Shown in pieces: positions 1 through 7,662 of a stretch of DNA of 64,000 bases. A program made the position numbers and the translations under genes. The stretch comes from Ralstonia sp. RRA (GTDB lineage Bacteria > Pseudomonadota > Gammaproteobacteria > Burkholderiales > Burkholderiaceae), in NCBI RefSeq assembly GCF_037023145.1, contig NZ_CP146091.1, positions 372,001 through 436,000 of the forward strand, written 5' to 3'. Positions within the stretch are counted from its first letter, which is position 1; each line of letters begins with the position of its first letter. Under the pieces are notes generated by a model. That model was not told the origin of the DNA, ran no database searches, and saw only the letters and a list, made by a program, of their open reading frames with translations.

Positions 1-354
1 GCCGTTCATCGAGCGCTGGAAGCAATCATTCACGCGCTGCTGCAACGAGATGACGGCACCGCTGCGCGCGCGGTATTCCGGAAACGCGGCAGTCAGCCCC
101 ACCCACGGCGCAGCGTACGGCGTGGTGCCGCCGTTCAGGTGACAGCTCGTGCAGTTCAGGCCGTTGCCGACGTTGTGGGGCAACTGGCGCTTCGTGTCGG
201 TGAGGATCAGCTTGCCGCGCTTGATGGCGTCGCCCACGGGGCCGGCCGGGATGGTGGCTTCGTCGGGCACCGGCAGCGTGCCCGGCGTGGTTTGTGCGAA
301 TGCGGATGTGCTGACAGCCAGCGCCAATGCGGCGCCGAGTTTGCCAAGCGTCAT
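1..354 (-). CDS. TsdA-like c-type cytochrome, N-terminal part (partial)
   Basis: The gene runs off the left edge; 118 N-terminal residues are visible. A Sec signal peptide (about residues 1-20, ending SAFA) shows periplasmic export. One haem-binding motif, CTSCH, lies at residues 68-72. It is preceded by VGNGLN and followed by an aromatic 'PEYR' stretch and a DCFQRSMNG block, a layout I know from thiosulfate dehydrogenase (TsdA) and related dihaem cytochromes. Such enzymes oxidise thiosulfate to tetrathionate; a second haem would lie outside the window. It is the last visible gene of a minus-strand unit with two YeeE/YedE sulfur-transport proteins, which fits a sulfur role. Other single-haem cytochromes cannot be excluded because the C-terminus is missing. 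Confidence 0.8.
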   Translation of the reverse strand, partial: MTLGKLGAALALAVSTSAFAQTTPGTLPVPDEATIPAGPVGDAIKRGKLILTDTKRQLPHNVGNGLNCTSCHLNGGTTPYAAPWVGLTAAFPEYRARSGAVISLQQRVNDCFQRSMNG

Positions 355-406
355 GTGGCCCCCTGTGGGTTGGTTGTGTGTTGTTCTAGAGGTCGAGGTT
401 GCGCGG

Positions 407-820
407 CTAGCGCTTGCGCTCGATCGCGCTGAAGACGGCCATGCCCGCCAGCATGGCAACAACAAAGCCGATGGCCTTGGGCACGCCCGCGCCCAGCGCC
501 ACCAGTGCCGGTCCCGGGCAGAACCCTGCCAGGCCCCAGCCGATACCGAAGACTGCGCTGCCGAGCACCAGTCGTGTGGTGATGCCCGTGGCCGACGGCC
601 ATTGGATCGACGTGCCAAGCAGCGAGCGCCCGCGTCGCCGCGCGATGAAGAAGGCGATCACGCCCACCGCAATCGCCCCGGCCATCACGAGGGCCAGCGA
701 TGGGTCCCAGTGGCCGAACAGATCCAGAAAACCGAGCACCTTGGTCGGATTGGCCATGCCCGACACGATGAGCCCCGCACCAAACAGCAGGCCCGCGATC
801 AACGCGATCACGATCGGCAT
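407..820 (-). CDS. YeeE/YedE family membrane protein (DUF6691-type half)
   Basis: A 137-residue integral membrane protein with about four hydrophobic segments and the family block GWGLAGFCPGPALVALG near residues 94-110, whose cysteine is the conserved one in YeeE/YedE proteins. The full-length family includes the thiosulfate importer TsuA (YeeE); this protein is about half that length and is paired with the gene just upstream. Its start lies one base after the upstream stop codon, so the two are almost certainly co-translated and may form a heteromeric transporter. Substrate (thiosulfate or another sulfur compound) is inferred from the family and the adjacent TsdA-like cytochrome. Confidence 0.87.
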   Translation of the reverse strand: MPIVIALIAGLLFGAGLIVSGMANPTKVLGFLDLFGHWDPSLALVMAGAIAVGVIAFFIARRRGRSLLGTSIQWPSATGITTRLVLGSAVFGIGWGLAGFCPGPALVALGAGVPKAIGFVVAMLAGMAVFSAIERKR

Positions 821-821
821 A

Positions 822-1256
822 TCAGCCTCCCACCACGTGTCGCATCACGAACACGGTAACGATGCCCGCGGCCATGAAGGTGAGGGTTGCCACCAGCGAG
901 CGCACGGAGCCGCGCGACAAACCGCAGACGCCGTGGCCGCTCGTGCAGCCGCCCGCGTAGCGCGTACCGATGCCGACCAGGAAGCCGGCGGCGATGACCT
1001 CGCCCCAGCCGGCGGCGATGTCGGGCACCACCGGCTGACCGAGCAGCGCCGCAATGACCGGCGCCCCGATCAACCCGACAAGAAAGGCGATACGCCAATC
1101 CACGTCGCCACGCGCGCGCTGCAGCAGCCCGCCGACGATGCCGCTGATGCCGGCTATGCGTCCGTTGCCCAGAACCAGCACGGCTGCGGCCAGCCCGATG
1201 ATTAGGCCGCCAATCGTGGCCGCGCCTGGCGTGAAATGCGCAAAGTCAATCGACAT
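822..1256 (-). CDS. YeeE/YedE family membrane protein (first half of the pair)
   Basis: A 144-residue hydrophobic protein with about four membrane segments and the signature GGCTSGHGVCGLSRGS around residues 103-118. Its cysteines correspond to those that bind sulfur substrates in YeeE/TsuA-type transporters. It is the first gene of a minus-strand operon followed by the second half-transporter and a TsdA-like cytochrome. A 30-bp AT-rich palindrome sits just upstream and probably controls the operon. Similar pairs occur in sulfide/biofilm operons controlled by ArsR-family repressors such as BigR; that comparison is from knowledge of the family, not from a search. Confidence 0.87.
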   Translation of the reverse strand: MSIDFAHFTPGAATIGGLIIGLAAAVLVLGNGRIAGISGIVGGLLQRARGDVDWRIAFLVGLIGAPVIAALLGQPVVPDIAAGWGEVIAAGFLVGIGTRYAGGCTSGHGVCGLSRGSVRSLVATLTFMAAGIVTVFVMRHVVGG

Positions 1257-1289
1257 GGGAGCAGGGGTGAGGCGAAATTAATTAGGTCT

Positions 1290-1319
1290 CAAATAATATA
1301 TAAATTTGTAGATTGTTTG
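1290..1319. promoter_or_regulatory. Palindromic operator upstream of the YeeE/YedE operon
   Basis: A 30-bp dyad centred between 1304 and 1305 (AAA|TTT) with 12 of 15 base pairs symmetric; the inner 20 bp (1295-1314) have 8 of 10 pairs. It is AT-rich in an otherwise GC-rich sequence and begins 34 bp before the start codon of the first YeeE/YedE gene, so it must overlap the promoter. Size, AT-richness and context fit an ArsR-family sulfur sensor (BigR/SqrR type), but no such regulator gene is visible in the window. Confidence 0.6.
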
Positions 1320-1346
1320 TTGGATCCCCCCAGGGATACGAAAGCA

Positions 1347-1382
1347 TCACGCGCGAGCAATACCGTGTCTTCGCGCGCGTGA
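1347..1382 (-). terminator. GC-rich hairpin after the DUF2855 gene
   Basis: Inverted repeat TCACGCGCGA (1347-1356) with TCGCGCGCGTGA (1371-1382), one CG step longer on the right arm, located 20 bp past the stop of the minus-strand DUF2855 gene. There is no T-run, so it is a transcript-end or pause structure rather than a classic intrinsic terminator. Confidence 0.4.
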
Positions 1383-1401
1383 GCTACCGCCAGCGTATTC
1401 G

Positions 1402-2511
1402 TTACAGGCGGATCACATAGCCTTCACGCGGGTGCGTACGCCCGGCGTGCAGCGCGGCAATGCGCGCTTGTGCAGCCGTCATGCCGTGCTCCTCGATCAG
1501 CGTGAGCCAGCCGCGCGCGGGTTCGCGCACGTGGTCGATGAAGCGTCGCTGTGCGGCGTTGAACTTCTCGGTGACAACGGCGGGGCCCCAATCGGCGTTG
1601 CGCTTGCGGATCTGTACCGGCGCGAAATAGAACTGCGGCGCCGGGCCGGGCAGATCTTCGGATTGGATGAAATCCGTGTTCTGCGCGGAACCCGCAAAGC
1701 AGTCGTACACCAGCGCATTGCCAAGGTGCTCGTGCACACGCCGGCGTAGCGCCGCATCGCCGGAAAAGTCGACGTAGAGCGTGGGGACGTCGGTGGCGAG
1801 CGTATCGAGTGCGTCGTAGGTGACGCTGTCGTGGTAGCAGCCCAGGCCGTCGACGAAGGCGCGATTGCCGGTGGAGGTGAGCGCGGTGAGCGTGAGCCCC
1901 GGCGTGTCCTGCACGCAGAACGCGGTGCCGTACGCGGTCTTGCTGGACGCGCTGGAGAACACCAGCCGCCGCGCGCCAAAGAAGGCGTTGTCCGAGAGGA
2001 AATCCGCCAGCATGAACGACGTGATGAACAGCGGCCGGTACAGGATCTGGTAGTTCTCCAGCGCGGCGTCGTAGGCGGCATCCTGCGCCACGCGCGTGTA
2101 CTGGTTGTAGGCGGAGACCAGCGCTTGGCGGTGTGCGGCACCATCGTAGAAGCCACGCGGCGTCACCCGTTCGGGCTGCATGCGCAGGTGCGTGGCGATC
2201 GGGAAATAGCCGTAGAAGCGCTCGCCCACGTCGATGCCTTCCACGGTGGAGCTCACCACATCGGCAAAACCCCACACTGGCATGTGGCCCCAGCCTTCCT
2301 GCCCGGTGGGGAAGAACGACCAATACTGCATGGCATCGCCAAAGGCCGCGTAGGTGATGTTGTTGGTGGTGAGCGCGAAGCGGTCCAAGCGCAAGACGAC
2401 CTCGCCGGGCGCGGCCACGGGGGGCGCATCGGCGCTTTCCAGTCGGCTTTCGTTTAGGGCATGCTTGTGCGTGAAGAGCCGCTCGTATGGGGCGTTCTTG
2501 GGGGCGTTCAT
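1402..2511 (-). CDS. DUF2855 family protein (MDR-like)
   Basis: A 369-residue soluble protein matching DUF2855. The N-terminal part has the alcohol-dehydrogenase-like GroES stretch (LRLDRFALTTNNITYAAFGD, about residues 41-60), and the middle contains a pattern resembling the nucleotide-binding half of medium-chain dehydrogenases (VFSSASSKTAYG, about 184-195). Function is not established; an oxidoreductase-like fold is inferred. A good Shine-Dalgarno GGAGGAG precedes the ATG. It is divergent from the TetR regulator with only 33 bp between the two start codons, so the regulator probably represses it. Confidence 0.85.
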   Translation of the reverse strand: MNAPKNAPYERLFTHKHALNESRLESADAPPVAAPGEVVLRLDRFALTTNNITYAAFGDAMQYWSFFPTGQEGWGHMPVWGFADVVSSTVEGIDVGERFYGYFPIATHLRMQPERVTPRGFYDGAAHRQALVSAYNQYTRVAQDAAYDAALENYQILYRPLFITSFMLADFLSDNAFFGARRLVFSSASSKTAYGTAFCVQDTPGLTLTALTSTGNRAFVDGLGCYHDSVTYDALDTLATDVPTLYVDFSGDAALRRRVHEHLGNALVYDCFAGSAQNTDFIQSEDLPGPAPQFYFAPVQIRKRNADWGPAVVTEKFNAAQRRFIDHVREPARGWLTLIEEHGMTAAQARIAALHAGRTHPREGYVIRL

Positions 2512-2544
2512 GGTGTCTCCTCCATTTTCGGGATCGATGGGCTG

Positions 2545-3237
2545 ATGGCTTCACTCTATCGCCGGCAATCCGGCACCGGGTTCGGAAACGCGCCGACGGA
2601 ACACACCGCACCGGCAGGCCCCGCCAAGCCGCTGAAACGGCCGTCGCAGCGCCGTGCGAAGTTCACCGTGCAGGCTATCTACGAGGCGTTTGTTCGGATT
2701 TGGCAGCGCGATGGTGCACAGGCTGCCACCACGCGCGCGGTGGCACTGGAGGCCGGCTGCTCAGTCGGCACGCTGTACGAGTACTTCCCGAACAAGGAGG
2801 CACTGCTCTCCGGCTACGTGCGGCACACCATCGAGGTGCTGCTCGGGCGCATTCAGCGCGAGGTGATCGATCGCATGGATCTGCCCTGGCGCGACCGCGT
2901 TTGTCATCTCGTGCGCCTCACCTGCGGCGATCCGGCCCTCGATCCGCCGTACTTCGACCATGCCATGCTGATGCGCGAAGACCGCATCGCCGAGCCCAAG
3001 CACCACCGGCGTTTCTTCGACGAGCTGAGCGCCGCTTGGCGTCAGGCGCTGGATGCCTGCGCCGACCTGCCAGCCCGGCCCGAGGACGCCTTGCTGCAGA
3101 CACTGCTGCTGGCCATCTGGGGCGCGCGGCGCTACCGCGTGCTGTTGCCCGATGCGCCACCTGCACCCGACGTGTGGATCGGCGAGATGGAGCGGCTCTG
3201 CCTCGTTGCCCTGGCTGCCACGCAAGACGTCGCTTGA
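2545..3237 (+). CDS. TetR/AcrR family transcriptional regulator
   Basis: 230 residues from ATG 2545. A longer in-frame ATG at 2461 would reach into the divergent DUF2855 gene and is less likely. The N-terminal helix-turn-helix is clear: TTRAVALEAGCSVGTLYEYF followed by PNKEAL, at about residues 61-86, preceded by a basic tail (PSQRRAKF). The C-terminal ligand domain is not recognisable beyond being helical. As with many TetR proteins it probably represses the divergent neighbour (DUF2855); the esterase gene downstream, starting 100 bp later, seems to have its own promoter. Ligand unknown. Confidence 0.88.
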   Translation: MASLYRRQSGTGFGNAPTEHTAPAGPAKPLKRPSQRRAKFTVQAIYEAFVRIWQRDGAQAATTRAVALEAGCSVGTLYEYFPNKEALLSGYVRHTIEVLLGRIQREVIDRMDLPWRDRVCHLVRLTCGDPALDPPYFDHAMLMREDRIAEPKHHRRFFDELSAAWRQALDACADLPARPEDALLQTLLLAIWGARRYRVLLPDAPPAPDVWIGEMERLCLVALAATQDVA

Positions 3238-3282
3238 TGTCGCATGGTGCCGACATTGTGCGCAAACAAGGGTGCGAACCGA

Positions 3283-3311
3283 TTGTCTGGGCAACGCGTC
3301 CTCGCTAGGCT
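3283..3311 (+). promoter_or_regulatory. Predicted sigma70 promoter of the esterase gene
   Basis: TTGTCT (3283-3288), 17-bp spacer, TAGGCT (3306-3311), ending 26 bp before the esterase ATG at 3338. Confidence 0.45.
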
Positions 3312-3337
3312 GGGATTTTGCTGTTGAGGGCCGCGCG

Positions 3338-4300
3338 ATGAGTTGGCAGAACTGGGTCGTCTCATGGAAGGTGCGCAGGCAGATCAAGAGGCCGACCGAA
3401 CGGGAGCCCTTCGACCCAGTCGCCACGCGCATCGGCGCGGAGAAGCGGAAGATGCCGTCGCCGGTGGAGTTGCCGTCGGACTGGCGCATCGTGCCTGCCA
3501 GGAGCGGCCTGACCGGCGAGTGGATCGAACCCGCCGACCTCGACATGCTGGACGACCCGCCACCGGTGGTGCTCTACCTGCACGGCGGCGGCTACTTCTT
3601 CTGCAGCCCCCGCACGCATCGCCCCATCACGATCGGCCTGGCCACGCATGCGCGCTCGCGCGTGCACGTGCCGGACTACCGCCTGGCGCCCGAGCATCCG
3701 TTTCCTGCTGCCATTGAAGACGCGCTGGCGAGCTATCGCACGCTGCTGGCGCATGGGGTGTCGCCCGCGCAGATCGTGGTGGCGGGGGATTCGGCAGGAG
3801 GCGGGTTGGCGCTGGCGCTGCTGGTAGCGTTGCGCGACGCGGGGGACCCTCTGCCAGCCGGCGCGATTCTCTACTCGCCGTGGACGGACCTGGCCGCCAC
3901 CGGCCAGAGCCTGATCGACAACGACGAATCCGACGTGATGTTCCGCGGAGCGTGGATGGCCTATGGCGCCACGATCTACCTGGGCGATTCGGGCACGCCG
4001 GTGGATCATCCGCTGGTGTCGCCGCTGTATGCCGACTTCACCGGTTTGCCGCCACTGCATTGCTACGTGAGCACCAGCGAGGTGCTGCGCGACGACACTC
4101 TCCGAATGGCCGAGCGTGCGCGGGCGGCCGGGGTATCCGTTTCGGTAGAAATGGGCCGCCGGCTTCCGCACGTGTGGCCGATCTTCTATCCTTTTCTTCC
4201 AGAGGCGCGCATTGCGCTCAAACGATCGGGTGAGCAGATCAGACGACTGGTCGCCGCCCAACGTGAGAACCGAGAACCGGTGGAACTGACGCCGGCATGA
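3338..4300 (+). CDS. Alpha/beta hydrolase, hormone-sensitive-lipase family esterase
   Basis: 320 residues from ATG 3338. The oxyanion-hole motif HGGG is at residues 82-85, followed by a PDYRLAPEHPFPAAIEDA block (112-129). The nucleophile elbow GDSAGG has Ser152, and the catalytic His is His278 (LPHVW). The acid residue position holds Glu248 (SEVLRDD) where many family members have Asp, a substitution I regard as tolerated in this subfamily. It hydrolyses carboxylic esters, probably short- to medium-chain; no signal peptide, so cytoplasmic. It follows the TetR gene in the same direction but has its own promoter candidate. Confidence 0.9.
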   Translation: MSWQNWVVSWKVRRQIKRPTEREPFDPVATRIGAEKRKMPSPVELPSDWRIVPARSGLTGEWIEPADLDMLDDPPPVVLYLHGGGYFFCSPRTHRPITIGLATHARSRVHVPDYRLAPEHPFPAAIEDALASYRTLLAHGVSPAQIVVAGDSAGGGLALALLVALRDAGDPLPAGAILYSPWTDLAATGQSLIDNDESDVMFRGAWMAYGATIYLGDSGTPVDHPLVSPLYADFTGLPPLHCYVSTSEVLRDDTLRMAERARAAGVSVSVEMGRRLPHVWPIFYPFLPEARIALKRSGEQIRRLVAAQRENREPVELTPA

Positions 4301-4365
4301 TCTGACTGGAGGCCCCGCAAGAATGCTCGCGCCCCAGTCAGCCAAGCGCAGACGGGGAGCCCAGC

Positions 4366-5178
4366 ATGCGTCGGGTGTTGGTTTTGGGGTTGGCGCTGGC
4401 ATGCGTTGTCGGCGCGGGTGTATGGACGCGGCATTACCGTGCGCGGTTGGCCGATGTCCGGTTTGCGCCCATCGAGACGGTTGCCGCAGCAACGGGTGGC
4501 GGACGGATCGTTGGGACGGCCGTGCCGGTCAGCACATCTGCCCCCAAGAGCTACTGGCTGAAGATCTGCGACGAGAAGCTCGGGCCGATGAGCGTGACGG
4601 TACACGCCAACGAAACCCCACTGACGTTTTCCAATGACCGCTCCGTCGGCCAACTCACTGCAGAGGCGCCGCCCTACGATCGTGCTGCCCGCGTTCTGGG
4701 CAAGACCTACGCCACGCTCGGTGCGCAGTTTGACGTCACCACGCACTACATCGCATTGCCGACGCAGCCGCCCACCACGTGCCTGCGGCCTTCGGTGGAT
4801 GTGGAGTTGGTCCTGAGTGATTTTCGTGTGACGGTGGCGCGTGAGTTCGCGCCCGGCAGCTGTGCCTACAACGCTATCCGCGAACACGAACTGCGTCATG
4901 TGGCCGTCAACCGCGCCGTGCTGCCGCGTGCGGCAGAGGTGATCCGCAAGGAGATCCAGCGCGAATACGGCGGGCGGCTTTACTTTGGCGACCCGGACCG
5001 CATTGCCGCCGAGTTGGAGACGCAGTTGACGCGCCATTGGCTGCCGCGCGCGCGGTCGCTGATCCAACTGGGTTTGCAGGCGCACGAGCAGATCGATACG
5101 CCGCAGGAGCAGGATCGCATGAGCCGCGTCTGCAACGGCGAAGTGCAAGCCGTGCTGCAGCAGCTTGTGCGCAGCTAG
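4366..5178 (+). CDS. Exported protein with HExxH zinc-protease motif
   Basis: 270 residues. An N-terminal hydrophobic segment (about residues 4-20) marks it as exported or membrane-anchored. A REHELRHVAVN stretch places a HExxH zinc-binding/catalytic motif at residues 174-178, as in the DUF922 group of putative secreted zinc proteases. The C-terminal third is helical, and paired cysteines (about 68, 139, 166 and 257) suggest disulfides. I cannot assign a substrate. It lies between an esterase (65 bp upstream) and the convergent gluconokinase gene. Assignment as a protease rests on the motif alone. Confidence 0.65.
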   Translation: MRRVLVLGLALACVVGAGVWTRHYRARLADVRFAPIETVAAATGGGRIVGTAVPVSTSAPKSYWLKICDEKLGPMSVTVHANETPLTFSNDRSVGQLTAEAPPYDRAARVLGKTYATLGAQFDVTTHYIALPTQPPTTCLRPSVDVELVLSDFRVTVAREFAPGSCAYNAIREHELRHVAVNRAVLPRAAEVIRKEIQREYGGRLYFGDPDRIAAELETQLTRHWLPRARSLIQLGLQAHEQIDTPQEQDRMSRVCNGEVQAVLQQLVRS

Positions 5179-5192
5179 CGCGCTGCCGACGG

Positions 5193-5708
5193 TCAGGCCG
5201 CCGGGCGATGCGCGGCGCGTGCCTGCAGTTGCGTGACAGCCTCGTTGACGATGCTCTCGGGCGGCAGGGCGATGTCGACGACGATGGCGTCAGTCGGCTC
5301 TTCCAGCGCGTCAAACTGGCTGCGTAGCAGATTCGGGTTGAAGAAGTGGTCCTTGCGGGCGGCCAGACGGCCTTGCAGCAGATCGAAGTCACCCTTCAGG
5401 TAGACGAACTCGGTGTTGCCGGTCTTGCCGCGCAGCACGTCGCGGTAGCGCTGCTTGAGTGCGGAGCAGGCAACGACCAGCGAGCCGCCGCCGCTCGTCG
5501 TCTCGTCCATGTAGGTGCGGATGGACTCGAGCCAGGGCTTGCGATCGTCGTCGTTGAGCGGGATGCCGGCGTGCATCTTGGCGCGGTTGGCGTCGCTGTG
5601 GAACTCGTCGCCATCACGGAAGGCGCAGCCTAGACGCTCGGCAATCTTCTGGCCCACCGTCGATTTGCCGCAACCCGAAACACCCATCACTACTACGATC
5701 ATCGTCAA
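5193..5708 (-). CDS. gntK: Gluconokinase
   Basis: 171 residues, the usual length for the bacterial GntK/IdnK family. The P-loop GVSGCGKST is at residues 9-17, with the family motifs GDEFHSDANRAKM (about 33-45), PLNDDDRKPWL (50-60) and ACSALKQRYRD (79-89). It phosphorylates D-gluconate to 6-phosphogluconate for the Entner-Doudoroff or pentose phosphate routes. A second ATG six bases downstream (MIVVV) is an alternative start. No gluconate transporter is adjacent, so it is a stand-alone gene. It is convergent with the HExxH gene and divergent from the acyl-CoA synthetase. Confidence 0.93.
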   Translation of the reverse strand: MTMIVVVMGVSGCGKSTVGQKIAERLGCAFRDGDEFHSDANRAKMHAGIPLNDDDRKPWLESIRTYMDETTSGGGSLVVACSALKQRYRDVLRGKTGNTEFVYLKGDFDLLQGRLAARKDHFFNPNLLRSQFDALEEPTDAIVVDIALPPESIVNEAVTQLQARAAHRPAA

Positions 5709-5779
5709 TCCCTACGTACAAGAACGCGCAAAACATGAGGCTGGCATGTTAGCGCGTTGAACGTGGCGTCCGCCGATTT

Positions 5780-5857
5780 TTGCTGCTGCGGTGCAGCAAT
5801 TGTTCCGCGTCATTGTTCGTCCCGGAACGGATTGCCAAATGCGTCAAGCTGCGTCAA
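5780..5857. promoter_or_regulatory. Inverted and direct repeats in the gntK/acyl-CoA synthetase intergenic region
   Basis: TTGCTGC (5780-5786), 6 bp, then GCAGCAA (5793-5799) form a perfect 7-bp inverted repeat. Further on, TGCGTCAA occurs twice (5840-5847 and 5850-5857), 10 bp apart, i.e. one helical turn. Both lie between the divergent starts at 5708 and 5935 and are plausible regulator sites; the regulator is unknown. Confidence 0.4.
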
Positions 5858-5934
5858 ATTGCGGAGCAACAAGCAGTAGAAAGTCATTCAAAACAAGGTC
5901 TCAAAAGGACCAACGTTGACTGGAGGAGACGTCC

Positions 5935-7662
5935 ATGGCTGGTGAAGGTTTTGATCCGTGCCCACGCAACGGCATGTCGTACGTGGTGGGGGATACGGAG
6001 GTGCCGCTGGCGCACGTAACAGTGCCCGCGTTGCTGGAAGCGACGGTGAATCGCTACCCCGACGCGGAGGCGGTGGTGTTTCGCGAGCAGGGCGTGCGCT
6101 GGACCTGGCGCGCCTTTGCCGCGCAGGTCGATGCGCTGGCCGCCGGCCTGCATGCGCTGGGGCTGGAGCGGGGCGACCGCATCGGCATCTGGTCGCCCAA
6201 CCGCTATGAATGGGTGCTCACGCAATTTGCGACGGCGCGCCTGGGGCTCATCCTCGTCAACATCAACCCGGCGTATCGGCTCTCGGAGCTGGAGTACGCG
6301 CTCAACAAAGTCGGCTGCAAGGCCATCGTGGCCGCCGAGGCGTTCAAGACCTCGCGCTACCTGGAGATGCTGCAGACGCTCGCCCCCGAACTGGCGACCT
6401 CACAACCCGGTGCATTGAACGCGGCCAAGCTGCCCGCACTGCGCTGGGTCATCCGGATGGGCGAGGCCATAACGCCCGGCATGATCAACTTTGCCGATGT
6501 CATCGCACGCGGCGTAGATGACAAAGGCGGCGTACCCGTTGATGCGTTGGATGCGATTACCGCCACGCTGTCGCCGGATGACGCGATCAACATCCAGTTC
6601 ACCAGCGGCACCACCGGCGCGCCCAAGGGCGCCACGCTCACGCACGTGAACGTGGTCAACAACGCGCGCTTTGTTGCCATGGCGATGAACCTGCAGGCCG
6701 GCGATCGGCTGTGCATTCCCGTGCCGCTGTACCACTGTTTTGGCATGGTCATGTCGGTGCTCACTTGCACTGCCACCAGTGCGTGCATGGTGTTTCCGGG
6801 TGAGGCCTTTGACCCGCTCGCCACGCTGCGCGCCGTGGCCGAAGAGCGCTGCACGCAACTGCACGGCGTGCCGACCATGTTCATCGCGCAACTCGATCAT
6901 CCGGATTTCAAGACCTTCGACGTATCGAGCCTGCGCGGCGGCATCATGGCCGGATCGCCTTGCCCGATTGAGGTGATGAAGCGCGTGGTGTCGGAGTTGA
7001 ACCTGCGCGAGGTCACCATTGCGTATGGCATGACGGAGACGAGCCCCGTGTCGTTCCAGAGCGCCGTGACGGACCCGCTCGACAAGCGAGTGACCACCGT
7101 TGGGCGCATTCAGCCGCATCTGCAGGTCAAGCTGGTGGATGGTGTGGGCGACACCGTGCCGGTGGGCGAGAAGGGCGAGCTCTGGACCAAGGGCTATTCG
7201 GTCATGCTCGGCTACTGGGATGACGAGGCCAAGACCGCCGATTCCATCCACGACGGCTGGATGCGCACGGGCGACTTGGCCACCTTCGATGCCGAGGGCT
7301 ACTGCAACATCGTCGGCAGGGTGAAGGACATGCTCATACGCGGCGGCGAGAACGTGTACCCGCGCGAGATCGAAGAATTCCTCTTCCGCCACCCGAAGGT
7401 GCAGGCCGTCAACGTGTTTGGCGTGCCCGACCCGAAGTACGGTGAAGAGGTGTGCGCGTGGATCGTGCTCAAACCGGGCCAGCAGGCGACGGAGGATGAG
7501 ATCCGCGAATTCTGCAAAGGCCAGATCGCGCACTACAAGGTCCCGCGCTACATCCGCTTCGTCACCGAGATGCCGATGACGGTGACGGGCAAGGTGCAGA
7601 AGTTCGTCATGCGCGACCGCATGATCGAAGAGCTCAAGCTGACCGTCGCAAGAACGGCCTGA
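5935..7662 (+). CDS. Acyl-CoA synthetase (AMP-forming)
   Basis: 575 residues of the ANL superfamily. The AMP-binding P-loop [11 protein letters not shown] starts at residue 222, YGMTE is at 364-368, the TGDLATFD hinge/ATP motif begins at 445, and the C-terminal catalytic lysine is Lys553 (TVTGKVQKF). It activates a fatty or aromatic carboxylic acid to acyl-CoA through an acyl-AMP. The sequence resembles the medium/long-chain FadD-like group that also contains methylmercaptopropionyl-CoA ligase, so the exact substrate is uncertain. It is preceded by a strong ribosome site GGAGGAG. It is monocistronic; the next gene lies 714 bp away. Confidence 0.9.
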   Translation: MAGEGFDPCPRNGMSYVVGDTEVPLAHVTVPALLEATVNRYPDAEAVVFREQGVRWTWRAFAAQVDALAAGLHALGLERGDRIGIWSPNRYEWVLTQFATARLGLILVNINPAYRLSELEYALNKVGCKAIVAAEAFKTSRYLEMLQTLAPELATSQPGALNAAKLPALRWVIRMGEAITPGMINFADVIARGVDDKGGVPVDALDAITATLSPDDAINIQFTSGTTGAPKGATLTHVNVVNNARFVAMAMNLQAGDRLCIPVPLYHCFGMVMSVLTCTATSACMVFPGEAFDPLATLRAVAEERCTQLHGVPTMFIAQLDHPDFKTFDVSSLRGGIMAGSPCPIEVMKRVVSELNLREVTIAYGMTETSPVSFQSAVTDPLDKRVTTVGRIQPHLQVKLVDGVGDTVPVGEKGELWTKGYSVMLGYWDDEAKTADSIHDGWMRTGDLATFDAEGYCNIVGRVKDMLIRGGENVYPREIEEFLFRHPKVQAVNVFGVPDPKYGEEVCAWIVLKPGQQATEDEIREFCKGQIAHYKVPRYIRFVTEMPMTVTGKVQKFVMRDRMIEELKLTVARTA

